Source of the DNA: Globodera rostochiensis
Taxonomy: Eukaryota > Nematoda > Chromadorea > Rhabditida > Heteroderidae
DNA length: 64,000 bases
Reading direction: 5' to 3'
Assembly: GCA_018350325.1 (NCBI GenBank)
Contig: JAEVLN010000023.1
Span: 187,001 to 251,000, forward strand
Shown: piece after piece, positions 13,564-27,051 of the stretch
Layout: each line of letters opens with the position of its first letter
Position numbering within the stretch: the first letter of the stretch is position 1
Position numbers and translations under genes: made by a program
Notes under the pieces: model-generated
The model's database searches: none
Seen by the model: the letters and a program-made list of their open reading frames with translations, nothing else
Told to the model about the DNA's origin: nothing

Positions 13564-13635
13564 CTAGAACCCTAAGTCCGAGTCGCTTGTCGATGCAGAT
13601 TTGTTATCACTCTCTACCTCTGATGTGTCTGCCAT
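13564..13635 (-). CDS. possible first exon of an unknown acidic protein
   Basis: On the - strand an ATG at 13635 opens a 23-codon frame starting MADTSEVESDNKSAS, ending in TAG at 13564. It is unusually rich in Ser, Asp, Thr and Glu, as in many disordered protein N-termini. Inside it, CAGAG|GTAGAG would be a fair splice donor after six codons. No downstream exon could be linked, and the protein is not recognised. It may be an initial exon, a tiny frame within an untranslated region, or chance in a GC-richer island. Confidence 0.2.
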   Translation of the reverse strand: MADTSEVESDNKSASTSDSDLGF

Positions 13636-15408
13636 AATCTCTTAATTTAGCGCACTGTTTCGGGGCAATGGATATTCAAATAGAAACATAATCAGCTATT
13701 TTATTTTATGCATTGTAACAAATAATAATTAAAATTTTACATCACAAATGAAAATCTACGTTCCGCATCCGAGCTAAAATTGCTGACAATGGTTTATCAC
13801 GGAAAAAAGATTCTGGTATGGTATTGAACCCCAACCACTCAAAAATTATGCAACGCAGCTTTAAAATAAAATTGTTACGAATAATTTGATAATGTAAAAA
13901 TTTTGTTTACTAAGCATTAACAAATGTTTTGTACAAATAATACATCACAAAATAATAAACAAGGCGAAAAACAATATATTAATTGAATAAATTTACAAAA
14001 AAGAAAAAACAGAGAGGCGAGGCGAGGCTACTAATAAAATTAAAATACTCAATGTAGAAACAAAGAATCGCCGATGGGCCAAATTTTACCGCGTTAGAGC
14101 ATTTCTTAAAAATTAATTTAATTCCAACTTCAAATCTTATAAAAAAATAGATTAATCCAAAGCACACAAATAAATTAACAACAAAATATTGATTTCTAAT
14201 AAACCAAAATCGGTGCCAGTTGTGCCGGGAGCGCTCAATCTCAGCGCAAAAAGATTTTATAATTATTAAAAAATTCTTTTATTTATTAAGTTCAAGATAA
14301 CCAAATTACAGTAAAATAAATTATGAAGATAAAACGCTAAACGCGAACTCAAAAAAAGGGCCGAGCTCATAAAAATTAATTAAATTACCTAGCTAAAAAC
14401 ACATTGAAATAAATTTAAAATGTTCTTTATCATATTCAAAAAACACTAACATTGGCAACATGTTAAACTCATTAAAATGACAACAAATAAGAATAATTTG
14501 CTGGACATTAAAATGAAAAATGGAAATGATCATCTTCTGTGAAAGGTGAGCATGCAACGAGAAGAGTTTAGAATATAACCAACGCAAAAAAGCCAGAGAG
14601 TGTAGACGTTACCTGTCTAAATTTTACCATCTAAATAATAATAATAAAAGTACCTAAGAAATATTTTTATTAAATAAATTAATTAAAATGAAATTATTGT
14701 ATTTATTACGAAAAGCAATTCGTTACCTAGGTATATTTAAAACTAAAATTCTTTGTGATCAAAGCCAACAACAAAATGAAACCTGAGTATTAGCCACGAT
14801 TATAGTGATCCATTGAAACAAAATTTATTTATAAGTTATATTACTTAAAATTCATTAAAATTTACAAAAATGTATACTATTGAAATATATCGGATGAATT
14901 GAAAAAATTTATAAAAAAAAAATTCGAGGGGTTATAAAAAATCGCATGAAACCTATTAGCAAATAAAAAATATTTTAATTTTGAGTTGTTTAACAAAAAA
15001 TAATTAATATTCAGATTTTTTAAATGGAATTCAGCAACAAAATCGTTGAAAATGTTTGAATAATAACGCTTTTCATGTAAAAACATAACAAAAAAGCGAG
15101 TCAAAATCTATTACCAAGAATATTTAACAATAACTCAAATAATAAAAATTTTAAATTATATAAACTTTCTTTATAAAATTTAGCATAATAAAAAATCACA
15201 ATGATAGTCCTCGAATCAAGCCAATCAACAATTGTTAAACGATAAAAAAAACAATCACTTTCTCTGGTTTACTTCATGAAGTTGACTCATTTCAATTTTA
15301 TCATAATTTCCCTAAAGAAGCGTCAAATAATCGCGGATACTTTAAATCCTAATATAATTAATTAAAAATTAAATATGATTTTAGGCAGAAAAATAGACTA
15401 AAGTTTTA

Positions 15409-15772
15409 GTTATATTTAGAAAACAAAAGCAAGGCTTTAGCGTAATGCCTGCAACTTTACAAAAACGTAATTTATTAAAAAATCAAAAATTGAAAACAAT
15501 ACGTGAAAAATAAACAAAGTTAAAAATTTAAATTTAATTTAACACCAATTAATTACTTTTGGAATAGTCAAAGACGAACGCCGACGAACAGTTATATTTA
15601 GAAAACAAAAGCAAGGCTTTAGCGTAATGGCTGCAACTTTACAAAAACGTAATTTATTAAAAAATCAAAAATTGAAAACAATACGTGAAAAATTAACAAA
15701 GTTAAAAATTTAAATTTAAATTAACACCAATTACTTACTTTTGGAATAGTCAAAGACGAACGCCGACGAACA
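15409..15772 (+). repeat. 182-bp tandem duplication
   Basis: 15409-15590 and 15591-15772 are two adjacent 182-bp copies. Each begins GTTATATTTAGAAAACAAAA and ends GACGAACGCCGACGAACA. I count only about four differences between them (for example AATGCCTGC versus AATGGCTGC). The junction is exact with no spacer, so this is a recent unequal-exchange or slippage event. Neither copy has a coherent long frame. Confidence 0.93.
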
Positions 15773-18608
15773 ACAAGTGGGTTTTTTTCAACGACGACCT
15801 AACTTTTGGGTTCGGCACGATGACCTAATTTTGAAACATTAATAAAAGAAATAAATTAAATAGTTACTAATATTAAACCAACTAATTGCTAACTAATTTT
15901 AAAAGTGTAAGGCGAAACAATTGTAGAAAAACAATAAAATTAAGCTAAGAAACTTTTGACTTAATTCGTGAATATTTGTAATAAACTTATAAAAATGAGT
16001 TTTGGATCGATTATAAAATACTTTTTTTTTGGTAAACAATATTCAACGGCCTAAAATTATAAAAAAATAAATCTAAAAAATTGTGTAATTAATACATATT
16101 ATACATAGTTTTAAATCATTAAATTTAAAAGGATTGATGTAAATGTTTGGCGCGTTTTTCCACACTTTAAAGGTCCCTTTCATAATGAAGCTAATTCCAA
16201 TATAATTTAATTCATTAAATTCATTGATGAGTAAATATAAGAAAATTTATTCAAAATATTTGATTATAAACACAACAGTATTTGTGATACTTAAATTATT
16301 AGAATTCAATTTAAAATAATAAATCGCATTTAATTAATACAATAAAATTTTAATGAATACAGAGATGTTAATTTGTATTAAATTTTTAATCTTGGATATA
16401 TTTTCAAAATGAAATAATGCTTTAAAAAATGTATACTACCAAGAATATGGTATATGCAAAATACAAATCTTACACTAAAACATAGTTTGGGCCCGAGTTA
16501 GAATATAACCAACATTACATACAGATTAATATAATGGGGCCATGACATATGAAAACTAGGGATGCGTGACGAAAACCAAATAATCGACGTGTTATCATTA
16601 TTGAAAAAAGTCCTCTAGCGAACCCAAAATAAATAACTAAAACGACAAGCAAGAAAAGGTAAGAAGCCAAAGACGCAGAAACAAGGCTATTCTAGAAACC
16701 GTTACCCATAAAAAAGCGACAAAAATATAAAAAAATATAATCAAGTCTTGAAGACTAATCAAATTCCTGAAAAATATCATATAAAAAACGTTAACAATTG
16801 AAGGAAAATAAAAATAAATGCCAAATAAATTTAATTAAACAATTATCATTATTCGGATGATAAAAAAATGTACAGGCTAATAATTAATGGAGTTTAATTT
16901 TCATATAAAAAAAGTTCATAAAGCTGCAAATATGTTAAACATAAAAATGCTTAAACCGCATTTAGAGTAGGGAGCAAAAATATTTGCTGAAAAGAATGAA
17001 TCAATTTCAACATACCGGAAAATTCACAATTTATTGCAATAAAATTTAATCGTTTAATAAAAAGTACCATAAATTTATGAGAACCAAATATTTAAAAGAA
17101 TAATAAAAATAATGTTTGATGGGTTTTCTATGGTTATAAGAAGTTAATATTTTAGAATTATGCAAAAATTACAAACTTTAGTTTATGACGAATATCTTTT
17201 GTTGTTTCTATGACCTTTTCGCTTTTACTGATTGTGTAATGAATTTGTTTCTGCACGAAACGGACAGTCCGTTGCTTTTTTTTGTTAGTTATTAAGTACC
17301 ACTCGGTGGAAGCTGAAATTGCGTTGGTTGGTTGAGAAGCGCAGAGATGGTTGCCGAAGGAGGAAAATTCGGAATAATTGTTTTACTATTTATTTATAAT
17401 TGTGTTTCACTTTATTTACATAAATTTTAATAATAAATTTACATTATATTTTAAAGATATTTGTATGTTTTTGTAACATTTATAATGGTGCGTATATTAT
17501 TTTTAATGCAAACTATACATACAATAGATAGATTATTTCGATATCATTGTTTCTTAAAGTGAGTTTCTTTTTGACCGTAACAAAAAATGGCATTTTATCT
17601 CAGAGACTTTATAAAAATTTTTGGTAGCATAACAGCTTTTTTTTGATCGCCATCATACCTGTCTATCAATTTCTTTAAAAAACTATTTTATAAATTTTGA
17701 AATCGTGCTCAAACAAACTGGATTTTGATTGGTTTCATTGGATATTAAGTTATTTATTAATAAATGTTTTTTTTAATTTTCACAACATTATCTAATTTGT
17801 TTAACAATCTTTTAATTTGAGTATTTTGTGTGTGATTGATTACGTTTTCGCTTTCAAAGCAACGAGAAAAAATTTCACAATCATTCCTAGGGTTTCGATC
17901 ATTAACCAAATGGTGCCCAAAAAAAATTTTAGAATGTTTACTTTTAACAAATATTAATAGTATTGTATTTTTAATTATGTTTAAATTCATTAACTTTTTT
18001 AATAAATAAATTTGTTGGGGTTTTCATCCATCTTTATAAATTCTTTTTTCTTTAAAGGTTTTTCAAAAATGATTTAATTTTAGTTTACTTTTACTTTCAA
18101 CTCATCGACCTTGCCGCACGATTTCGAAATATACATTTTCAAATTATTCTTGACTTCTTGCTAAATAAATGAAGAAGAAGCCAAAAAACTAAAAACTTAA
18201 AAAAATGCGAAAATTTTAAAATATTCTACAATCTGAAATGTTTAATTACCCAATCACAAAAATTTTGTAAATGAAATTAACAATTTTTAGTTAATAAATA
18301 TAATAAATCTATAAATAAAAAATATTTAATTATCAACAGAATATAAAATAATAATATCAAAAAAACACGCAATATCGTAAAACAAAATCTTTCGTTTGTC
18401 TTAAATCTTTTTGAATTTGATTTTAATAAATTACCATTTGTTTTCCTAAGACTAATGACATTTTTTAATTTTTATAAATAAAAGCATTTAAGGCTAAATA
18501 TTCTTTAAATGTGCTAAAAATCATTTTAAATACACTGTTTGGTTCCTGTTCCCCAAAATAAACTCGAGACAAACTACGACTTTAAAATTAACAAAGTGAA
18601 AGGCAAAA

Positions 18609-19055
18609 ATTTAAAAAATTTAATATTTGGGTTGCATTAAAATAATACTCGTTGTAAATTGTATCTGCTTTCATACAGGTTCAGTCAGCTTTAAAAAAAT
18701 TGCTTTATTTATTTTAAATATTGTTCGGATTAAAAATAGTTCGATTTAATATCTATTTTGCCTTCTGGTACTTCAATTGTTTAACTTCGTTAATTAAAAT
18801 ATGTGACGATGTTAAGCATTCCCATAAATATATTTAATATTTTGAACTTTAATATTCCGTTAACACTTCAAACCCAAAAAAAAAACAAAAAAGAAATTTA
18901 TTAGAGGTCAATTTTGTACCTGTATACAAAATTTGACCATGCCTGTATTTCTGCAAATATTTTTCCGTAAATTTGGTTTTGTTTCAAACGTTATGAATAA
19001 AATTAGGTAACTTAACAAAAAATAAAATAAAGGTGATTTGAAAAATGAGTTTGTA
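18609..19055 (+). repeat. dispersed repeat R1, copy 1 (uninterrupted)
   Basis: Matches 37709-38973 and its tandem duplicate 41989-43253, apart from a 755-bp block absent here. Shared stretches include GGGTTGCATTA, GTTGTAAATTGTATCTGCTT, ATGTGACGATGTTAAGCATT and GGTGATTTGAAAAATGAG. Near its right end lies an imperfect hairpin (GGTCAATTTTGTA...TACAAAATTTGACC, about 18906-18938) that is conserved in all copies. The similarity stops at GAGTTTGTA in every copy. Here a palindromic element begins at exactly that point. Confidence 0.88.
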
Positions 19056-19423
19056 AGGCAAGCGTGGGCGTTTCGTAAAAAAAGGCAAATGGTGCGCTTT
19101 TTTAAAGTTTTTTTTTTCAAAGCTAACCAAATCAAACAATTTTTGATATCATTCGAAAGCATGCAATGGGTAGAAGCTTTTAAACGCAACAGTTAAGCTA
19201 TAGGACAATTCTCAAAAAAGTTGTGACCAAAAAGCGTTTTCTGGCCATAGCTTTTTAAAGATTTGGCCAATAGCTTAGCTTGTCCTTGCTAATAGCTTCT
19301 CCTCCTCCTAAGCTTTCGAATAATACTAAAATTGCTTGATTGGTTAGTTTTGAAAGAAGTTATAACAAAAAACTTAAAAAAAGCGCCCCATTTGCCTTTT
19401 TTACAAAACGCCCCCGCTTGCCT
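19056..19423. mobile_element. near-palindromic MITE-like element
   Basis: The left arm 19056-19160 (starts AGGCAAGCGTGGGCG, ends CATTCGAAAGC) pairs with the right arm 19312-19423 (reverse complement starts AGGCAAGCGGGGGCG). Stems of about 105-112 bp differ by scattered mismatches, and weaker pairing continues towards the centre. Beyond the right arm, TTTTTTACGAAACG repeats part of the arm once more. Small size, long inverted arms and no coding frame fit a foldback or MITE-type non-autonomous DNA element. No clear target-site duplication was seen. The 93-codon - strand frame at 18908-19189 merely crosses R1 and this arm. Confidence 0.8.
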
Positions 19424-22397
19424 TTTTTACGAAACGACCCAGCACGTAATAAATACATGTTACTTATTAAACTGCAAGTCTCAAATTAGACTGTGATTGC
19501 AAAGTTATTATAAAATGGATCGACTAATTAAAATGGTACAATGTAAAATATTTTGTCATAACAATTTACAATAATAAATCTTTTTAATAAAACCTTTTAA
19601 AAATATAAAATCTAACAAAAAACCAATAAAATTATGTTTCCAGAAAATGCAAAAAATTGTAAATAACTATTATAAAATGTCTTAATTAGATTGCAAATAA
19701 ATGTTATATATTTAGAAACACAGCCTTCTTGCAAAATGAACTGCACTTCGAACGGTACAATTATTATAAGTTTATTAACTTGAAATCAAATAATATTTTT
19801 GAAATCTATTAAAAATAATGTTTAAAATAAATCTAAAAATATTACTATACCTAGAAAGGCCAATCGCTAAAACCTTCTCAACTTTTAATAAGCATTTTGG
19901 TTTGCAAACAAGAACTATTTTTTTAGAAATAAATTGGTAACTAAAGAGAAAAATACTAATAAAAATAAAAATATTATTTATTCAAATCGTCTGCTATCTT
20001 CAGTTTGTCTTTTCTACTTTAATAAAATTTTTTGAATTTGTTTTAGAAGAAAATTATAAGGAAAATTTGTAACATGTTTGTTTTGTTCGCATGATTTACA
20101 AAAAAAAACGTCAATTACTAAATAAAAAACATAATTCAATAATTTAAAGTTTATTTGAATTAAATATATACTAGATTATGATTCAAATATTTATTGGTAG
20201 AAAAACTTAGTCCGGCGTAAAGAAATGCAAAGTGTAATTTTAGACTATTAAAAGAAAACATTAACGAAAGTTATTTAAACATTATACGGTGATAATTTTA
20301 AGGCAGAAATTTTGATTAGACATTTTTTTCATTAAACGCGAATCTATTTAATAATTCAACTATTTTTAATGTTTTGCTATAAATCAACTTTTTTGTAATA
20401 TATATCTGAATATTGGTTAAATAAACAATTCTAAATTTATTTATATTACAATTTACTTGTTACTTTTGTTTCAATTATTGATGGTCAAAAGTGGGATTAT
20501 TTTATTTGCTAATTTTGATTATTTTTAATATTCTAATTAAATTATCGCAATGTTAAAAAGCTTTTATAATTTGTTAAGTTTTATGTTCAAAATTAGAACC
20601 CCCAAATTTAAACAATGTGGTTTAATCTTTCGGTATCAAGTCATTATTAAATACAAAAATTTATTTCTTCACATTAAACTAGTATATTTATTTATTGTTA
20701 AAATCAACAATTATGATTGGTAAACATTCGACCAAATATGTGCTCTGTTTATATTTAATCAATATTTTTTATATTCGTTAATTTTCTTGTTAAAACAAAT
20801 TCATTTGTGCTGTTTCTTTTTATGACTTTTAGCAGCAAAATGTAATATTTTTCTTGCTTAAAATTAATAATTTTATTTTTTTGTTTATATAGATTTTTTT
20901 ATAACTAAAAAAATTGTAATTTTTTAATTGTAACAAAGTCATATTTTATTATTTCCTGTTCTTTTGAAGTTTTGCCCTCCGATATTTACTTGCTTCTTCC
21001 GTAAAAGCCACAATTTAATCGGTTGATTCAAATACTTTTCCTCACTGCCAGCTTGGTATCATTTCAGTATTCATGCGAATATCAAATTTAAACTATTGTC
21101 CGAGCGCATCTTTAAAAATATTCGTATAATTTTGTTTTTATTATGAAATTTTAATATTAAGCAAAACCAATATCAAACAATTATATAAATAATAATTTTT
21201 ATTAATGGTTTAGCGAAACAGCAAGATTATTTAGCATTAAAAATTATAGATCATCTTAATGACGAACATTGATTGAAACTAAATTGCAAATCCAAAAAAT
21301 CATACAAGTCGGACGAGTAAAATAAATTGAAATTATAAAACACTTTTTCATATTATAAACCAGTTAATAAAAGCAGCAAATTTTAAGATATTTAAAAGGA
21401 TTATAACTTCAAATTAAAGATTCAAAGAACATAAATTTTAAAAGTTATATTTAAAATTTTGTCGAATTATTTCAGCTGCTAATATTTAAATACAGAAACA
21501 ATTTTACTTAATACATAAATATATGGTTGGTTTAATTTTAATCTATGTAATTATAAATATCAATATCAATTAAACTTAAATGATAATATAATAAAATCTA
21601 ATCCCGGCCATCCCAAAATAAAAGCAAAGAGATTATCGAGAATTTACTTATCAACTACTGCTAAAAATCGGCAACATTCATCAACATCAAATCAAAACGT
21701 TAAAAACATGTTATTTAAAATAAGCTATACAATAACATATCAAATCAATTAGTTTTATTTAATTGTTTATTATTTTAATTATGTTTTATATCTCAAAAGC
21801 ATTGCGTGTTGCTAATGCTTCAATAAAATTTAAAATGAAAGTTTAAATAATTATTGATAAGCAAATAACAAAAGAAGAACACCAAATATCTAAAAAAAAG
21901 TAACTTAACAAAGAATATAAATAAATATATACATAATAATCAACAAATTAAACGATGTTTAAACCAACAATTTTTCTTTCCTTTTTCAATCCATGAAGGT
22001 GCGTGAATAAAAAATTTGGTTGTTTATGGATCTGTTAAAAGGCAATATTATAAACCGGCGCTTAGATGTCGTTAGAACAAAAATGCGAGTCTTTGCCGAG
22101 GCAGTCAGCCCACTGTGATACGCATTTTACTACCGAAATTATCGCGCAATCTTTTAACAATTAATTAGAAAAGTTCTTTAAATTAATATATGTGCATTTA
22201 TTTCATCGTATTAGCACAGACTTATTAAATAAAATAAGAACTAAGAAAGTATTATTAAAAGCATCATATACGTTTTCAGTGATATTGATGTAATTCTTTA
22301 AGAATTTATAGTTAAAAAATATATACTAAATACATCAAAATATTTTAAAATGCGCAAAAATATGACAAGCATTAATAATTAAAAGGGTTTAAAACAT
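19424..22397. other. AT-rich stretch, nothing recognised
   Basis: The + strand is A-rich to about 20250, T-rich to 21130 and A-rich again to the start of the first large duplication. GC islands lie near 20960-21080 and 22025-22145. The latter is open in a + frame from an ATG at 22026 (MDLLKGNIINRRL...) and also in a longer - frame without ATG. Neither is recognisable. Confidence 0.45.
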
Positions 22398-22570
22398 AAA
22401 CATTAAAAGATGAAAGCGAGTTTTAAAAAAATCAAAATAAATCATTTTTAATTAATAATAGAAAACCCTAAAAATATAAACTTTTTCTCCTGCAGCAAAT
22501 AAACCACCAATAAATTATCCCTACCGAAAACTATTGTAATAAAAATTGCTTCAACCGGAATAAATAAAAT

Positions 22571-22765
22571 ATGGGAAAAATCCTTTATTTTTTGTTTACG
22601 ATGAAGATTATATTTAATAAATTGATAACCAAAATGTTAAATTCAATAATAAAATTTGATGAAAACCGAAAAAATTGTACAAAACATAGAAAAAATGAAA
22701 GTGGCAGACATTTTCGTCGTCACTTTATTATCCATTCGGGTCTTACACGTGCCTTGTTAAGCTAG
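22571..22765 (+). CDS. 64-codon open frame, weak zinc-finger-like end; doubtful
   Basis: The frame starts MGKILYFLFTMK and becomes charged and His-rich near its end (GRHFRRHFIIHSG). That end resembles the helix and HSG linker of a C2H2 zinc finger. The upstream part has only one Cys, so a complete finger is not present. The identical frame occurs at 27330-27524 in the second copy of the duplication. Chance is the simplest explanation. A decayed finger or a second half encoded by a separate exon is the alternative. Confidence 0.12.
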   Translation: MGKILYFLFTMKIIFNKLITKMLNSIIKFDENRKNCTKHRKNESGRHFRRHFIIHSGLTRALLS

Positions 22766-23776
22766 CTGCTTCTACTTTTTTATCAAGAAAAAAATAACAT
22801 GTTAAATAACTAAGCTTGAAAATTCAATTGGTGATTTACAAAAAGAAACTAAAGGTAATAAAAGATTTTTAACTAAACAAAAATTTTGATTTTGTATAAT
22901 AATAAAATAAATTTTTGATTTAACTAAAACAATGCTTAACTAACGTTCTTTTGCAACTTTTATCGCGACTGCAACGCGAAAATAAAAAGAAAAGAAAAAA
23001 AAGTAAACAAACAAAAATAGGATAACTAATTTTAAAGCTAATCAAATTTTAATTTAGAAATTTAAAAAAAAATTAAATAGTAATATCAATAAAAGTGCAT
23101 ATAATTAAAATAAAAATCACAAATCCAAATAAGAATTTGGCAAATTATTTGGCGGAAAAAACAAAATTTAAGCATACTAATAAAGATAAACAATTAAAGG
23201 TGTTATTTAAAAGGCTGCAATAAATTTTTTATTTTTAAAAAATTGCTTTAAAACAGAGGTAAGAAAGCAACCTCAGTATTGCCCGTTTTACTTTTGTTCA
23301 AAAAACTCACGACCCTATTAAGCTGCAAATATTATTGTTTTATGTATTGTTGTTGATAATAAAGGACAATGTTTAATTTATATACATGTAAATACTTTTA
23401 TTTAAAAACATTTAGTTTTCAATGTGAATGTCCTTATAAAACGGAATTCACTTTCATTCTGAATTAATTTTAGAATTTCAACATTATTTTATAATAAAAT
23501 ATGGGTTTACATTAGATTATGGTTACATTATTCTTTAAAACGTTGTCTGTTATGTCCTTTGTGAGAGCGCTTTTTTTTTATTTAATACAGCTTTATTTTA
23601 GTTTGTAATGATTTTAAACTATTAAGTAGTTATATTTTTCAACAACTTTTATTAATTAGCTACGAAAGTAGTTCTCTAAGTTTCGTTTATAGCATAATAA
23701 ATGTTATTTTTATTTTAATTTATATGAATTTTTGATTTCAGAAAAATTTGTTGTAATAAAAATTGATACATCTAAT

Positions 23777-23881
23777 TTATTTAAAAATAAAAGCAATTTT
23801 TATCTTTTTTTCTCCCGACCGTTGATGGTATTCTACGCTAATTGCGCCAATCCATTCTTTACGTTTTAAATTAATTTTCAT
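23777..23881 (-). CDS. possible small exon, unknown protein
   Basis: On the - strand an ATG at 23881 opens 34 codons beginning MKINLKRKEWIGAISVEY, with a mix of Trp, Glu, Arg and Gly unlike the low-complexity frames around it. A splice-acceptor-like ACTATACAG lies 15 bases upstream in the same frame. It is copied exactly at 28537-28641. The + strand of the same island is also open for about 18 codons, so the strand is not certain. No domain is recognised. Confidence 0.17.
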   Translation of the reverse strand: MKINLKRKEWIGAISVEYHQRSGEKKIKIAFIFK

Positions 23882-25704
23882 ATTTAGAAATTCCTGTATA
23901 GTTAAAAGACATAGTTAATTTTAATTATAACGTTTTCACATAACCAATAGCATTAGATAATAAATATTCCTTAATAGGTATTATTGGTTGATTCATTTGT
24001 TCCGGACTGATTAATGCTACAAATTCATTCTAAATTTTTTTTAAACATAAAATTTAGATATTTCGATTTTTCAATATATGGATTTTTTTGTAAAATGTTA
24101 TGTAAATTTTCGTAATAATCCTGCAGATGTAGAAATAAATCACTTTTTGTTAGTAAACAGAATTTTTTGAATTCACATGGTTTAATTTATTGGTTGATTT
24201 AAAATATTAGCGCTGCCGACATCGTAAAATATTGCCGAGTTGATCACTATTAATCATGTTGCCTGTAAAATCCTCATAATATGTCGGCAATAAGATTCAC
24301 AAGATCGTTTTATTTAATATATTCACATAGCGGTATTGTATGTGGTAATTAAATTTACATTTTAAATTCTAACTTGGAAAATGTTGATGCATCGTATGAA
24401 GTTAAACACATTTTGACTACAAATGATTGATTAAACAGACGATTTAGCCTCTACAATAGTTTATTTTCTTAATTTTTGTAATCTTTTTATTTTATTTGTT
24501 ATTTTTATTCAAATATAGAATTAAGTAAATTTTTTTTAAATTTATTTTTATAATGTAATTTATTGCTTTGCTCGGGCCATTCCGCGACATAATCCCTCTT
24601 GAACGGTTTCGCTTTCAAGTTCGTCTTCCACGTTATCCCATTCCAATTCTCTATCACTCTTATGAGTGAGCACTCCTTTTCTTGACAACTGTCGGACACC
24701 AAAATTTTTTGTTTTTGGTTTCACAAATTTAATTTATGAACCGTGACCGGTTGTCCAAGCGCCAAGGTGTAAAAGCTTATTGTATCGTTTTTAATGAATG
24801 TTATATCAATCTATAAATTATTTTGTACTATAGTTTTTTTTTAATTTTAAAATTACAAATTACATATGAAAGTTAATGATATTGCTTTAATTGATGTATC
24901 GGGCGGGACTGGATAACATTTATTTCGAGTATTTGAGGCTAATTAAGCGGGCAACATTTCGTTTATCTTTAAATCCAAAGTATATAAAGATGGAGACTTT
25001 TAATAAGAATGATAAACGTTAGATAAGTATCTATAAATATACTATCTGTCCTTAATTAAATTTTGTTATCTAATCGATTGTTAAGAATTATTATGCATTG
25101 CAGTTTTTCCAATTAGACTTGAAATATTTAAATCTTTAATACTGAAATTCAATAAACTTTTTAATTATATAATTTTTTGACAAATTGAAACTCAGTTTGC
25201 ATTAAGAGTTTAATTCTTGTTGTGTAATTTTTTTTTAACTAAAGAAATTTTATAAGCACAAGTCATAAAAATCCATATAAATAAATATTTCAGTTCAAGC
25301 TTTAAAGCATTTATTTCACTTTATTAATGGTAAAAATAAATTTATTATTATCTAGTTGATTTATTTTATAAACTCGCGCGATGCGTGCGGTTGCCGGTAC
25401 GGGCAAGTGAAGCTCGAGTGGGTTGCAGTGTAGTTCGCAATAATAAAGTTGATGCTAAAAAACAATAAAACAATTTGAACTTTATATTTGCTTTTTTAAT
25501 TAATAAATATGAATAGAGGGCATTTTTCATGAAATTCTTGCAATTTCAATGATAATATTTATTTTTCAATTCAAAAATATTTTTTTTCATAAATAAATTT
25601 TAAAATGATCTAAACCTCATTTTGAAAATAAATATGAATTTATTTATTGTTGAAGAATTTCTAAATTAAATATATTTATTTAAAAACTAAATTGTTGTGC
25701 AACC

Positions 25705-25893
25705 ATTATTTGACAATTATGCATAGTGTATTTTTTTGTTTGTCTAATAGATTATTTAATTTGCAAATTTAGTTCCGTGATTTTTTGCAATAACTTAATT
25801 TTTAAGGCTCTATGTAAAAAAATGTTCAAATAATACATTTAAACTTTATTCCAACTTTAGAATCTCATTACAAATATATACTAAAATTTTACA
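25705..25893 (+). repeat. direct repeat R3, copy a
   Basis: About 189 bp, starting ATTATTTGACAATTATG and ending CTAAAATTTTACA. It recurs 1.35 kb downstream as a diverged copy (from 27052), cut off at 27156 by the tandem-duplication junction. The complete diverged partner is at about 31812-32001, and the exact duplicate of this copy is at 30465-30653. Two ~190-bp direct repeats around a ~1.15-kb non-coding interior have the layout of a small LTR-type (TRIM-like) element. I see no primer-binding site or polypurine tract that I can defend. Confidence 0.85.
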
Positions 25894-27051
25894 GAAATCG
25901 GCAAAGTGTTCGTCCGCCCCCGGGGCCAATAATCAATCTATTTTTCTGTAAATTAATTTTTATTTAATTAATATATTGTTCTTAGCCTTGTTTTTTAAAT
26001 TTAATTTATTTGTTACAAATTCAAACCGCCCACATTGTAAATGTTCCGCCATGCGCTCTGAGGATAGATAGTTCTTCGCGGCTTGTTATTAAATTCTATT
26101 GCAACTCCGAAGTCATTAGTCTTAATTAAAATTTATTTTTTTCGACTACTATTTGGCGACGAGAATTTTCTCGGCCCCCCTCCTAAAATCGCTTTTACTC
26201 ACACATTTTTGGAGTCGGGTTCGGTGATGTTGTTTAGGAGCCATTAAAAATTTAACGGATTTGATAAGGCGCCAATAGAAAAAAAGATCAACGGAAGCTG
26301 ATTCTTTTTTTTATTGATTGATAAATATATAATTATTTATTATATTTTTTAAATTGCTTACATTAATTTACGAGCTCCATTTTCGCTTTTATATTTTTCA
26401 GATTAAAAGTATTCAAATGAATCCTTTAGTTCTTTACTTTCTTTGTGTGATATATCTGAGATATCCGCTGTTTGTTTTTTATTATATTTTAATACTTAAT
26501 CAGAAATCAAGAACTCTGTAAAAAATAAACTTTATTTTGTAGATTTTATTGAATTTAAATTGCTGCATTACAATGGTAGTCATGTATATTTTTAATAAAT
26601 ATTATTTAATGTTTCTGACAAATATTTCGGTTAATAAATAATTTTAATAAAACTCATCAATTGATTCATTAACTATTTGTTTAATATTCATAAACTCATA
26701 ATTTTCCAATTCATTCAAATACCTGCAGTTTAATATGTAACATTTATATAAGGCCAAAAATAACTTTTGAAAAATTTTGGAATTTCGTAAAATTCTATAA
26801 TTTACATTATCGGCCATCTTCATGTTTGATGGGATGCTCTGGGTCAATTTCTTACGATTCGGCTATTCAAAATTGTGATCATTTTATTTATTAATTTACA
26901 CCCTAGATTTAGATGACAGTTTAATGGTGCTTTTATAATTAAACAATTTTTGGTAATTTAAATTTATTTTTTTAAATTTGTTCCTTCGTGCAATATTGTT
27001 GCACTAGTTCTTTTCGAGATTCATTTTGAAAATTAATTTCTAAATTTGATT

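Larger units (their letters stand above)
13154..18608. other. AT-rich stretch, mostly A-rich on +, no confident gene
   Basis: From about 13.7 to 17.1 kb the + strand is distinctly A-rich, then T-rich to 18.1 kb. GC islands occur near 13564-13635, 13763-13853, 14205-14250, 14530-14620 and 17260-17360. The 13763-13853 island is open in a - frame (a segment reads EWLGFNTIPESFFRD) and equally in a + frame (SASELKLLTMVYHG), so its strand cannot be decided. A perfect short palindrome (AACGGAC-A-GTCCGTT) lies near 17260. A 77-codon - strand frame at 17757-17990 has no recognisable motif. Confidence 0.45.

Noticed and set aside
14560..14625. NQRKKARECRRYL, resembling the basic region of a bZIP protein
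   Set aside because: The spacing differs by one residue from the bZIP signature and no leucine zipper follows; the peptide turns into Asn-rich AT translation.
18240..18253. GTTTAATTACCCAA, a 14-base match to the nematode spliced-leader SL1
   Set aside because: The rest of the leader, the donor that should follow it, and any Sm-site/stem structure of an SL RNA gene are missing.
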